Origin: Deltaproteobacteria bacterium
GTDB lineage: Bacteria; Bdellovibrionota_C; UBA2361; SZUA-149; JAITKM01
NCBI GenBank assembly: GCA_031278395.1
Contig: JAITKM010000045.1
Location: 1 to 61,640 of the forward strand
DNA: 61,640 bases
Direction of reading: 5' to 3'
Position 1 is the first letter of the stretch; every line of letters starts with the position of its first letter. The notes beneath the pieces are model-generated. The model saw only the letters and a list, made by a program, of their open reading frames with translations. It was not told the DNA's origin and did not search any database. Made by a program: the position numbers and the translations under genes. Shown in pieces: positions 53,730-61,640 of this stretch.

Positions 53730-54506
53730 ATGGACTTTGGCAATGGTATAATTCTTAATCTTGTTCCTCTTTGGACGTGGTCACTACTTTTTATGCGTTG
53801 TTTGGGGATGATTGAGATTATTCCAGCGCTCGGGACTTCGCAAATTCCCGCTACCTTCCGCTTACTTTTTGTGTTTTGTCTTTCGCTTTTTATTACTCTG
53901 TCTGGTGTGCAGGTGGAGTTACCTCTTAATTTAGCGCAAGCTTTAATTTTATTAATTTTAGAATTTTTACTTGGTGTGGCTTTGGGGTTAATTCCAGCTA
54001 TTATAATTAATGGCGTTGGTGTGGCGGGGCAAGTTATTTCTGGAGCGATCGGCCTGGGGCAGGCGAATATGATGGATCATTCGCTAGGCGAGCAGACGGC
54101 AGTTTTGTCTAAATTGCAAGTCATGCTGGCAACAGTTATTTTCTTGCTGTTGAATGGGCATCATATAGTTATTCAAGCTTGCGCTGGAATGTTGGGGAAT
54201 TTAGAAATTGGAACTTTTGTTCCCAATTATCAAACTTTGTCTTTGCTTCTATATAATTTAAAAGAATCTTTTGAGTTTGCTGTTATTTTAGCTGCTCCGC
54301 TTTTGGTAACTGCTTTAATTACTAATTTTGTTTTAGGGTTGATTACCAAATTTGTGCCGCAGATGAATATTTTTATTATCAGCTTACCGCTTGGTATTTT
54401 AGTTGGCTTATATATTTTAGCTTTTTCTACAAGCAATTTTAAAATCCTTCTTGCTAATATATTTAACGCCATGAATTATTCAATTTTAAGATTATTTATG
54501 ACATAG
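53730..54506 (+). CDS. fliR: flagellar export protein FliR
   Basis: Export-gate subunit that completes the FliPQR pore, 258 residues with about six helices. RCLGMIEIIPALGTSQIPAT and GQVISGAIGLGQANMMD are family motifs. It ends the operon. flhB, usually next, is missing from the window, and a 221-bp gap with two hairpins separates it from folE2. Confidence 0.93.
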   Translation: MDFGNGIILNLVPLWTWSLLFMRCLGMIEIIPALGTSQIPATFRLLFVFCLSLFITLSGVQVELPLNLAQALILLILEFLLGVALGLIPAIIINGVGVAGQVISGAIGLGQANMMDHSLGEQTAVLSKLQVMLATVIFLLLNGHHIVIQACAGMLGNLEIGTFVPNYQTLSLLLYNLKESFEFAVILAAPLLVTALITNFVLGLITKFVPQMNIFIISLPLGILVGLYILAFSTSNFKILLANIFNAMNYSILRLFMT

Positions 54507-54614
54507 TAAGACAGCTTTTATTCATGAATTTTCTTCTCCAAGATTTTGAATATGATGTTTTGAATATATTTTTTGCTTTCTATTGCATTTAATTTTAATT
54601 AATATATTAGAGAC

Positions 54615-54704
54615 GCGGCTTTTAGTAACTATTGCTAAAAGCAAAATGTCAAGGACATTATAATTTTATTAAGTTTATTTTGTTTGGATAGACGAAACAA
54701 AATC
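54615..54704 (+). promoter_or_regulatory. two hairpins in the folE2 leader
   Basis: GCTTTTAG-CTAAAAGC pairing at 54615-54639 and ATTTTGTTT/AAACAAAAT at about 54678-54704. No known riboswitch consensus was recognised. Confidence 0.35.
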
Positions 54705-54727
54705 CTATTTTAGAAAAAGGTATTAGC

Positions 54728-55690
54728 ATGCGAGATTTGCCAGATGTACAGAATCAAAAAAATAGTTCGCCTCAAATATTTATTGAGAAAGTTGGGGTAA
54801 AAAATATAAAGGTTAATCTTTATATAGAGACAAGGAGTAAAACACGACAGCATGTACTAGCTACTATAAATTCTTATTGTTCTTTGGATAAGAATATCAG
54901 AGGTATAAATATGTCAAGAATGGCAAGAACAATATATAAAGTACTGGAAGAGAATTCGTCTGAAATCGGAATTAATGATTTTGAAAAACTTGTTGAACAT
55001 TTGAGGGTAACCAATAATGTAGATAACATTTATATCAAAACTACTTTTGATTATATAATGAATATAGAAACTCCAATAACAAAAATATGTTCACTAGAAC
55101 CAGTTACTGTTGTTGTAGAAAATTTTTTTGAAGATGATCAAATTCATAATTTATGGACCGTGAAAACAACAGAAATGAGCCTCTGCCCTTGTTCAAAAGA
55201 AATGAGTTTACTTAAAAATAATATCTCTTCAGAAGAATTAGGAGAAATATACAACCTTTCGCCAGTGCTCCAAGAAAAAATATTTGCCAGCGGTTTTGGA
55301 GCGCATAATCAGAAATCAGAAATTCAAGTTACCGTTGAAATGGCAAAAAATGATTTTTTATGGATTGAAGATATTGTGGATATAGTTAAATCTAGTGTTT
55401 CTGCTCCTACTTTTTCTGTTCTTAAGCGTCCAGACGAAAAATGGGTTACAGAAGTTTCTTATTTAGGTGGCTATTGGGATAAAGGTAGTTTTTTTGCTGT
55501 TGGCGGTGGTCCTAGATTCGTTGAAGATATAGCGAGGAATGTTACAGAAAAATTAAATCTTTGCTTAGATAAAAAGATTTTAGATTATATAGTTATTGTT
55601 AATAATCATGAATCTATTCATAGTGACAATATTACCGCTACATCAATAATTACGGCAGGAAGGCGGATTAAAACACAAAATTATTTATAG
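54728..55690 (+). CDS. folE2: GTP cyclohydrolase FolE2 (type IB)
   Basis: Makes 7,8-dihydroneopterin triphosphate from GTP for folate or queuosine synthesis, with relaxed metal need compared with FolE. The opening MRDLPDVQNQ..S and IEKVGVKNIKVNL match COG1469. RGINMSRMARTI and SLCPCSKEMS (the conserved Cys region at about 153-155), with GAHNQKSEIQVTVE, are family signatures. Length 320 is slightly long. In other bacteria FolE2 is often induced by zinc shortage; no Zur box was recognised here. Confidence 0.92.
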   Translation: MRDLPDVQNQKNSSPQIFIEKVGVKNIKVNLYIETRSKTRQHVLATINSYCSLDKNIRGINMSRMARTIYKVLEENSSEIGINDFEKLVEHLRVTNNVDNIYIKTTFDYIMNIETPITKICSLEPVTVVVENFFEDDQIHNLWTVKTTEMSLCPCSKEMSLLKNNISSEELGEIYNLSPVLQEKIFASGFGAHNQKSEIQVTVEMAKNDFLWIEDIVDIVKSSVSAPTFSVLKRPDEKWVTEVSYLGGYWDKGSFFAVGGGPRFVEDIARNVTEKLNLCLDKKILDYIVIVNNHESIHSDNITATSIITAGRRIKTQNYL

Positions 55691-55728
55691 TGCTTAGAGT
55701 ACATTAGTAGTTGCCTCATAGAATATCA

Positions 55729-55757
55729 GCTAAAAGAGGAGAAGTAACTTTTTTAGC
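55729..55757. terminator. weak bidirectional terminator between folE2 and polA
   Basis: GCTAAAA and TTTTAGC form a stem around GAGGAGAAGTAACTT with T and A runs at either side; the loop has AAGTAACTT. Confidence 0.35.
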
Positions 55758-58548
55758 CTCCCCAAGTTTTACTGATTTCTACATCAACTTTTAATGGTAC
55801 ACTTAAAGTAACGGCGTTTTCCATACAATAAATAATCAGCTGTTTAATTTCGCTAATAATACTTTCATGGACTTCAAAAACTAATTCATCATGGACTTGT
55901 AAAACTAAGCGCGCTAACCCACGATTGGCTAGAGTTGGATTGCCGTTTAAATCTTTATTGTAAAACTGAAATTTGTCAAAGACATTTAACATAGCCAGTT
56001 TAACAATTTCTGCAGCCGTGCCTTGAATTACACCATTTAACAAAGAGCGCTTAATAAAACCTGGATCACGAGTGTAAGTATTATCCGCTAACTCCTTAAC
56101 ATAACGCCTTCTGCCAAACATGGTTTCGACATAACCTAATTCAGTAATTTGTTTTTCAATCTGATTAAAATATTTTTGAACTGTTGGATATTTGTTAAAA
56201 TAACTGTCAATATACTCTTGGGCTTGAGTTCGAGGAATGGCTAGACTTTTAGCTAGACTACTTGCTCCAATTCCATAAACAATGCCGAAATTAATGGTCT
56301 TTGCATAACGCCGGAGCTCTTTTTTTCTAGTCGGGTCTAATGCCTCTTCACCAAAAATATCTAGAGCTGTGGCAAGGTGAATATCTTCCCCCCTTAAAAA
56401 AGCCTGAATTAAATTCTGATCATCTGACAAATGCGCTAGTACCCTGAGTTCAATTTGCGAATAATCAACTTTGATTAGTTTAAAATCATTTTCACCAATA
56501 AAAACTTTTCTCAGTCTTGCCCCACGCTCATGACGAATTGGAATGTTTTGTAAGTTCGGATCGCTAGAACTAAGTCTCCCCGTCGCAACTTGAGTTTGGT
56601 TGAACGATGAATGCACACGATGAGCTTTAGAACTGTTCTTAATTAAGGCTTCCACATATGTTGTTTGAAGTTTAAAAATTTCACGATATTCTTGCAGATG
56701 TAAGGCTATCTCATAGCCAGCTTGGGTTAACTTTGATAAAACATTCGTATCGGTAGACAGCTGTTTATTGGGATCTTGATTGCGGCTAGCAAATGGAAAT
56801 GGAATTTTTAATTCATTAAATAAAACTTCTGCCAGCTGACGCGGAGAATTAATGTTAAATTCGTGTCCAGCCAAGGCATAGATTTTTTGTTCTAATTGTT
56901 TAAGCTCAGTAGTAAATTCCTTTTTTAATTTTTCTAAAGCTGGAAGATCAACTTTGATCCCCGTGCGCTCCATGAGAGAGAGGATTTTAATTAGCGGCAT
57001 CTCAATAGTCTGAAATTTATTTAATAACTCTGATTTTTCATTTGTGCCAATCGCTTTTAATTGAGCGTAAATTTTTTTAGTCAATCTCCAAGTGGCGTCA
57101 GCGTCATGGCAGGCATACTTAGCTACACGCTCAATTGCAACTTGAGCGATGTGCTTTTCTTTGCCTAGCACTTCATTAAAATTTAGCATCTCTTCGCCTA
57201 AGATAACTTTAGTCAAATTTTTAAGTCCCTTAGATAGCTGATTATCGGGATGCAGCAAGAACCAAGCGATCATACCGTCAATGAAAGGGGAATTAATTTG
57301 AATGCCGTGTTCTTCCATAACTCCAATATCATATTTTAAATTCCAACCAATCTTTTTGATGTTAGAACTAGAAAAAATTGCGCCTAAATGTAGTTTGATT
57401 AAATCTAGGGGGATGAGTTGTTCTACTGGAGCTATTTCAGAATACACTGGCAGGTAAAAAGCCTTTTTGTCTTCCCAAGCAATAGAAATGCCAACCAGCT
57501 GACAAGTTAACACATCTAGTCCCGTAGTTTCTGTATCAAAAGCAAAAGCCTCGACTTCAGCTAGGCGCTTGGCAAATTCTGGCAATTCTTCAGCAGTTAA
57601 AATTTTGTATTCTGCATCTGGCGGAATTTTATCGTCGACTGGTTGTTCTGAATTTTTGTTTGAGGACATTTCATTAAGTCTTTTTAAAATACTCTGAAAA
57701 CCTAATTCCTCAAACAGCGGGAACATTAAATCTAAATTAAAACTCTGCCAGGCAAACTCAGTAACATTTTTAAACTCGTTGAATGGCTCAACTTTACAAT
57801 CTATGGTCGCTAATTCTTTGCTTAATTCTAGGGCTTTCAGATCAGCTAGGATTTTCTGTTTAAGAGTTTTAGCACCACGAATAGATTTTAAATTATCGAG
57901 TTTATCAATTTGTTTTAATAACTCGTCAACTGTGCCAAACTCATTTAGGAGTTGTATAGCAGTTTTATTGCCAACCCCTTTAATGCCCGGAATATTATCC
58001 GAGACATCACCGGTTAAAGCGAGATAGTCAACGATTTGTTCGGGATAAATTCCAAATTTCTCTTTGACTTGTTCTCGGTCATAATGAATGTTTTTCATTG
58101 CATCCCAGACGCTAATTGGTCCTTGAACTAATTGATTTAAATCCTTATCTCCGCTGACAATAATGACTTTTTGTTTTTGTTCAGCGATCGTCATAGCTAC
58201 TGTACCAATGATGTCATCAGCTTCAAAGCCTTCCTTTTCTAAATATTTAATTCCTAAAGCTGCTACGATACGCCTAAAATATGGCATTTGTTGCAGCAGC
58301 TCGGGAGGGCAGGCTTTACGATTAGCTTTATAGTCAGGATATTTGAGGTGGCGAAAAGTTGGCTTGCCAGTATCAAAAGCGACAACTATATTTTTTGCTC
58401 CGACTTCGTTGAGTAGTTTGAGTATCATCTTAGTAAAGCCTAACAGAGCGTTAGTCGGTAAGCCGGCAGCATTAGTTAGCGTTTTAATCGCATAAAATGC
58501 CCGGTAAATGTAACCTGAACCGTCGATTAAGTAGAGGATGTTAGACAT
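55753..58548 (-). CDS. polA: DNA polymerase I
   Basis: Repair and Okazaki-fragment polymerase with all three activities. The 5'-3' exonuclease covers 1-290 (YLIDGSGYIYRAFYA, GFEADDIIGT, SGDKDLNQL, GDVSDNIPGIKGVG). The 3'-5' exonuclease covers about 320-510 and keeps the DTETTGLD active-site acids, so proofreading is likely. Family A polymerase follows with KVDYSQIELRVLAHLSDD, RRYAKTINFGIVYGIGA and VLQVHDELVFEV. Length 931 is normal. It is convergent with folE2 and is the downstream partner of the unknown gene at 58559-59206. Confidence 0.97.
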   Translation of the reverse strand: MSNILYLIDGSGYIYRAFYAIKTLTNAAGLPTNALLGFTKMILKLLNEVGAKNIVVAFDTGKPTFRHLKYPDYKANRKACPPELLQQMPYFRRIVAALGIKYLEKEGFEADDIIGTVAMTIAEQKQKVIIVSGDKDLNQLVQGPISVWDAMKNIHYDREQVKEKFGIYPEQIVDYLALTGDVSDNIPGIKGVGNKTAIQLLNEFGTVDELLKQIDKLDNLKSIRGAKTLKQKILADLKALELSKELATIDCKVEPFNEFKNVTEFAWQSFNLDLMFPLFEELGFQSILKRLNEMSSNKNSEQPVDDKIPPDAEYKILTAEELPEFAKRLAEVEAFAFDTETTGLDVLTCQLVGISIAWEDKKAFYLPVYSEIAPVEQLIPLDLIKLHLGAIFSSSNIKKIGWNLKYDIGVMEEHGIQINSPFIDGMIAWFLLHPDNQLSKGLKNLTKVILGEEMLNFNEVLGKEKHIAQVAIERVAKYACHDADATWRLTKKIYAQLKAIGTNEKSELLNKFQTIEMPLIKILSLMERTGIKVDLPALEKLKKEFTTELKQLEQKIYALAGHEFNINSPRQLAEVLFNELKIPFPFASRNQDPNKQLSTDTNVLSKLTQAGYEIALHLQEYREIFKLQTTYVEALIKNSSKAHRVHSSFNQTQVATGRLSSSDPNLQNIPIRHERGARLRKVFIGENDFKLIKVDYSQIELRVLAHLSDDQNLIQAFLRGEDIHLATALDIFGEEALDPTRKKELRRYAKTINFGIVYGIGASSLAKSLAIPRTQAQEYIDSYFNKYPTVQKYFNQIEKQITELGYVETMFGRRRYVKELADNTYTRDPGFIKRSLLNGVIQGTAAEIVKLAMLNVFDKFQFYNKDLNGNPTLANRGLARLVLQVHDELVFEVHESIISEIKQLIIYCMENAVTLSVPLKVDVEISKTWGG

Positions 58549-58558
58549 ATTAAGATAA

Positions 58559-59206
58559 TTAAAAGAAAACTATCGCAGTTTTTTCTCTTGTTATATGTAT
58601 TCCAAGTTCATCACCTTGTGGCAGAAAACCATAACGCACTGCACACCCATGTTTTCTGAGCAAATCGCGGGCGGGCTTATCTTTATTAGCTGCTCTGAGC
58701 TTTGAATATTCTTCAAGTAACCGCTGGTTAAACAAAGCGTTAACGTCACACAAGACCATACACTTAGTATCCACAAAGACTTTACCGACAGCAAATAACT
58801 CGTCGCTTCTTAAAGCGATATCATCAATTGAGAAAGTTGTAGTTTTAGCTTGGGTTGTTGTTGGTTTTTGAACTGCTGGAGCTGGGTTTGTTGGAACTGT
58901 TGCTAAAATTTGACTTGCAACAATAGCTTTTTGATAAATATCGCGGCTGACGTCAAACGTTCCGTTTTCAATTTCAAAACATGCTCCTCCAAAGTCAGCA
59001 ACTGCCTGTTTAACTTTGTCGATGTTGTTGGCGTCTTCTGGTAGTCGAGATAAAAACTGTTGGTTAGACAACATAAATTGATCAATTATTACTACATAGC
59101 TACTAGAGATTTTTAATGTTTCACTTTCAGATAAATGAGGATAGGAACTATTGAGGTTTCTCCTAACTTGTTGATTTTCCTCACTAGGGTATTGATTATT
59201 AAGCAT
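58559..59206 (-). CDS. hypothetical protein upstream of polA
   Basis: A 215-residue soluble protein of unknown function, ending 10 bp before polA on the same strand. Residues 1-30 are polar; 30-105 look helical (SYVVIIDQFMLSNQQFLSRL). A Pro/Thr/Ala linker follows (NPAPAVQKPTTTQAKTTT), then a C-terminal part with DELFAVGKVFVDTKCMVLCD and RKHGCAVRYGFLPQG. The linker suggests two domains. No family recognised. Confidence 0.75.
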   Translation of the reverse strand: MLNNQYPSEENQQVRRNLNSSYPHLSESETLKISSSYVVIIDQFMLSNQQFLSRLPEDANNIDKVKQAVADFGGACFEIENGTFDVSRDIYQKAIVASQILATVPTNPAPAVQKPTTTQAKTTTFSIDDIALRSDELFAVGKVFVDTKCMVLCDVNALFNQRLLEEYSKLRAANKDKPARDLLRKHGCAVRYGFLPQGDELGIHITREKTAIVFF

Positions 59207-59418
59207 AATTTATTGATTTCCTTTTAGTTTAAGTTGTTATTTACAGACGTCGATATAAGTATAAATCAATTATAGGGAGCTTATGAATTAGCATAGCAAA
59301 CATATTTTTATATTTAGTTTAGAGTTATAGCGAATGCAGGAAAAGCCCGTATATTATTGAACGCTTGGAAAAGTCAAGTAATAAGGTTAATTAGTTACAA
59401 TAATTAGTGTTTTGATTT

Positions 59419-59712
59419 ATGATAAAACCACGTTTGAAGCAAACAGATGATTTATCTATCTTATCTTCTACGTATTCTAGCGAGTGGACTGCATTCTCAA
59501 TGCGTCGAGAGTGGATAAATTTGTTATTCAAACATTTTGCGCTGAATCTTGAACAAGATTACGAAATAGAGGTTGATAAACTAATTATAGCTGATGAGGA
59601 ATTTTTTGAGCTGAATTGCAACTTTATTTCACCTAATGCCAGATATGCGTTCTGGAAACTTTTTAATAAAAAAGCCGAAGCAGCAGAAATTGAATTTGGT
59701 ATCCGCTGGTAA
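59419..59712 (+). CDS. small hypothetical protein
   Basis: A 97-residue protein without signal peptide or known domain (WTAFSMRREWINLLFKHFAL, NARYAFWKLFNKKAEAAEIE). It is flanked by a 212-bp AT-rich upstream gap and a serine-rich gene facing it. Aromatic content and good codon structure suggest a real gene, but no family is recognised. Confidence 0.6.
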   Translation: MIKPRLKQTDDLSILSSTYSSEWTAFSMRREWINLLFKHFALNLEQDYEIEVDKLIIADEEFFELNCNFISPNARYAFWKLFNKKAEAAEIEFGIRW

Positions 59713-59791
59713 AGAGAGGGAAGGAAAAATTTAAAACACAGAGGACATAGAGGAGAATTAGAATAAAAATTCCCCTGCTACGAGCTTTGGC

Positions 59792-60829
59792 TTAATTCTC
59801 GACACATTCACAACTTAACGGGCAATACATGGTATTGCCTTCTGAATCTTTCAATCCATGACATTTATCGCCATAACAAGTTTCATCGCTAAGCGGCTTA
59901 GCGCTTGAAGTTTGTCCTTCCGAATTCGAGTCTTCGGAATTTTGAGTTTCAGAACTTGGATTTGAACTTGGGTCTTCCGAAGATTCTGATGATTCAGAAG
60001 GTTCTGATTCTGGTTGTGAAGACGGAGGTTCAGATGGTTTTTCAGATGGTTTAGGACAATAAGTATCGCAAGATATGTTCTTTCCTAATTGACTGCAGTA
60101 ACACAGTTCAATAGATGATGATGAGCTGCTAGAAGAAGATGATGATGGGCTACTAGAAGATGACGATGATGAGCTGCTAGAAGATGATGATTCTGAACAA
60201 TTTTCACTTGCAATTGTAACATAACACATCATAGGGTCATAACAACCTGTTTCAGTTTTTAATTCCCATTCTATACTTGAAGCTGAACTGTTCGAAGCGT
60301 CAGAACCGTTTTCATCTTCACATACAGTTGCATCAAACTCACAGTCACCGCATAAATTACCTTCATTTTCATAGTCTCCGTCAGCGCATTCGCATCCGCC
60401 GCCGCATTCTGGATCGTTGAAAATACATTCATCATAGTTAGGCTCTTGGCTATCTTGGCAGTCGCAATCATAACAGCTATTGTCTGGATCATCTGGATTA
60501 TCTGGCACGAAAGTATCAGGATAATTTCCGTCACAAGGATCTCCATTTTCGGTCTCACAGGTAATAGCTGGACAAAAATCAGTAATGTCACCTTCTATAA
60601 AAGGTAAATCCTTACAAACATATTCATCTCCTACCGGCGGTGTAGCTATGCTAGTGCCTAGCCATTCATGAATGGCGCAATATGTCTTTAATTCTGTTGG
60701 GATTGGTTCAACGCATATTATATCATCCGCTGCGCAGATGTTAGCAAAATGAAAAAGAGCGCTGAAAACACACAATAAGCCAATTAAAATAAGGGAAACA
60801 GAGTATTTAATATATTTTTTTTCTAGCAT
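59792..60829 (-). CDS. secreted serine/cysteine-rich surface protein
   Basis: A 345-residue exported protein. Residues 1-33 are a Sec signal (SLILIGLLCVFSALFHFANICAA). Residues 34-205 are Cys- and Asp-rich (CYDCDCQDSQ; CGGGCECADG), suited to disulfides or metal binding. A Ser tract near 210-240 (more than 25 Ser) follows, then a Ser/Glu/Pro linker (EPSESSESSEDPSSNPSSE) and a Cys-rich end (CPLSCECVEN). No anchor is seen. It shares its style with the beheaded gene at 23335-24188, which suggests one family. Confidence 0.8.
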   Translation of the reverse strand: MLEKKYIKYSVSLILIGLLCVFSALFHFANICAADDIICVEPIPTELKTYCAIHEWLGTSIATPPVGDEYVCKDLPFIEGDITDFCPAITCETENGDPCDGNYPDTFVPDNPDDPDNSCYDCDCQDSQEPNYDECIFNDPECGGGCECADGDYENEGNLCGDCEFDATVCEDENGSDASNSSASSIEWELKTETGCYDPMMCYVTIASENCSESSSSSSSSSSSSSSPSSSSSSSSSSSIELCYCSQLGKNISCDTYCPKPSEKPSEPPSSQPESEPSESSESSEDPSSNPSSETQNSEDSNSEGQTSSAKPLSDETCYGDKCHGLKDSEGNTMYCPLSCECVEN

Positions 60830-60931
60830 TATGGTGCGTTTAAAAAGTAGCTTTGCAAGTTCAATTAAAATAAGCCAAAGCTTTTAGTCTGAAATATTAA
60901 AATTATGCAATATATTTTCTGGTATTTGTTT

Positions 60932-61012
60932 TTGGTATGGGGTTACTTTTTTGTTTTTGGTGTTTTTGGTATGGGGTTTGTTTTTGGTTGTTTTTGGTAT
61001 GGGGTTACTTTT
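60932..61012 (+). repeat. three clustered copies of the dispersed repeat
   Basis: TTGGTATGGGGTTACTTTT at 60932 and 60994, with a truncated TTGGTATGGGGTTT at 60966. All are in one orientation, separated by GTTTTTGG-rich spacers. Confidence 0.85.
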
Positions 61013-61087
61013 AATACATACATTTAATATAAATTTTAAGTTAGATCTTAAAAATGTTTCCTCGTATGGGAATCCATTTAAACTGGC

Positions 61088-61299
61088 ATTTAAACTGGTA
61101 TGGGGTTACTTTTATTTCTTACTTCTTTAATAGTTTGTATAGACGTAATATGCTTAATTTACTTAGTATTTTTTTAAAATAAATATATATAAAGTATATA
61201 AAAAGAACCCTGTACCAGAACACCAGCACCAGACAACCACGACTAAACCAAAAAGTTTTGTTTCAAAACAATATTTATATACTATGAAATAGCCTTTCC
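61088..61299 (+). mobile_element. compound repeat, copy A
   Basis: Contains an inverted-end element (CTGGTATGGGGTTACTTT at 61095, AAAAGAACCCTGTACCAG at 61201) plus a right flank to CTATGAAATAGCCTTT. It recurs 295 bp later. A third copy of part of the right flank lies at 61325-61372. The region 60830-61640 holds no gene. Confidence 0.88.
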
Positions 61300-61382
61300 A
61301 AAAAAGAACCCTGCACCAGAAAAGAAAGTTTTGTTTTAAAACAATATTTATATACTATGAAATAGCCTTTCCATTTACTTTT

Positions 61383-61597
61383 ATTTAAACTGGTATGGGG
61401 TTACTTTCATTTCTTACTTCTTTAATAGTTTGTATAGACGTAATATGTTTAATTTACTTAGTATTTTTTTAAAATAAATATATATAAAGTATATAAAAAG
61501 AACCCTGTACCAGAACAAGTACCAGAACACCAGACAACCACGACTAAACCAAAAAGTTTTGTTTCAAAACAATATTTATATACTATGAAATAGCCTT
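61383..61597 (+). mobile_element. compound repeat, copy B
   Basis: Nearly identical to 61088-61299, with a few substitutions and a small insertion (AGTACCAGAAC) after the right end at 61496-61513. The element inside spans 61390-61513. Confidence 0.88.
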
Positions 61598-61640
61598 AAA
61601 ATTCCAGCGATAGGTTGCAGGGTAATATCCTATTAGTTTT

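Noticed and set aside
54560-54727. PreQ1 or THF riboswitch before folE2
   Set aside because: The two hairpins do not contain the conserved aptamer bases I know.
60271-60591. 106-codon frame inside the serine/cysteine-rich gene
   Set aside because: Same-strand shadow of a gene with signal peptide and coherent composition.
60932-61012. CRISPR array
   Set aside because: Repeats are few, of uneven length and with low-complexity spacers; no cas gene is present.

Overview
The window is an AT-rich bacterial chromosome segment from a Gram-negative, flagellated organism. The envelope genes show this: BamA, Skp, LpxA, LolC/E-LolD, MlaEFDC, TolB-Pal-CpoB, and fliLMNOPQR. The gene order looks most like the former Deltaproteobacteria (Desulfobacterota, SAR324 or Bdellovibrionota type). 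Examples are lolC/E-lolD-bamA-skp-fabZ-lpxA and tRNA-Gln-rplY-pth-rpsF-rplI. That placement is an inference from memory of synteny. Usual partners are missing from both clusters: lpxD, rpsR and prs.

Layout. 1-5.7 kb: small secreted protein, decayed livF fragment, GTP-type PEP carboxykinase, rsmD, a membrane protein and an orphan ParA. 5.7-9.6 kb: lysine 2,3-aminomutase with two ATP-grasp ligases and a GNAT, a likely beta-lysine pathway. 9.7-13.6 kb: tolB-pal-cpoB-rluD. 13.7-16.9 kb: tsaC/sua5, an ankyrin protein with recently expanded repeats, and a decayed fragment that may come from a restriction enzyme. 16.9-23.3 kb: lipoprotein export, outer-membrane assembly and lipid A genes. 23.3-27.5 kb: an accessory region with a headless serine-rich gene and a three-gene unit (unknown protein, methyltransferase, radical SAM-SPASM protein) bracketed by two identical 91-bp repeats. 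27.8-32.2 kb: PIG-L deacetylase, nagB and the mlaEFDC lipid transporter. 32.3-35.6 kb: a beta-propeller lipoprotein and a DEAD-helicase derivative without its ATPase half. 35.8-42.6 kb: ruvA, tRNA-Gln, ribosomal proteins, rimI, a pseudouridine synthase and trxB. 43-49.8 kb: lysS, argJ, a large putative HELGH zinc peptidase and hflX. 50-54.5 kb: the flagellar switch/export operon. 54.7-59.2 kb: folE2 and polA. 59.4-61.6 kb: a serine/cysteine-rich secreted protein and a repeat-dense end.

The most striking feature is a dispersed intergenic repeat family. Its core reads CTGG-T-(AT/AC/GC/GT)-(G/A)GGGTTACTTTT or the reverse complement. It occurs about 28 times, singly or as inverted pairs that bound elements of about 52-125 bp, always between intact genes. 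No transposase is present here, so the copies look like non-autonomous (MITE- or REP-like) elements. Several sit beside decayed or accessory genes, including the three-gene radical SAM unit and the beheaded serine-rich gene. The decayed livF and restriction-like fragments, the expanded ankyrin gene and the possible effector peptidase suggest a genome under gene loss and repeat invasion, perhaps host-associated; that last step is inference.
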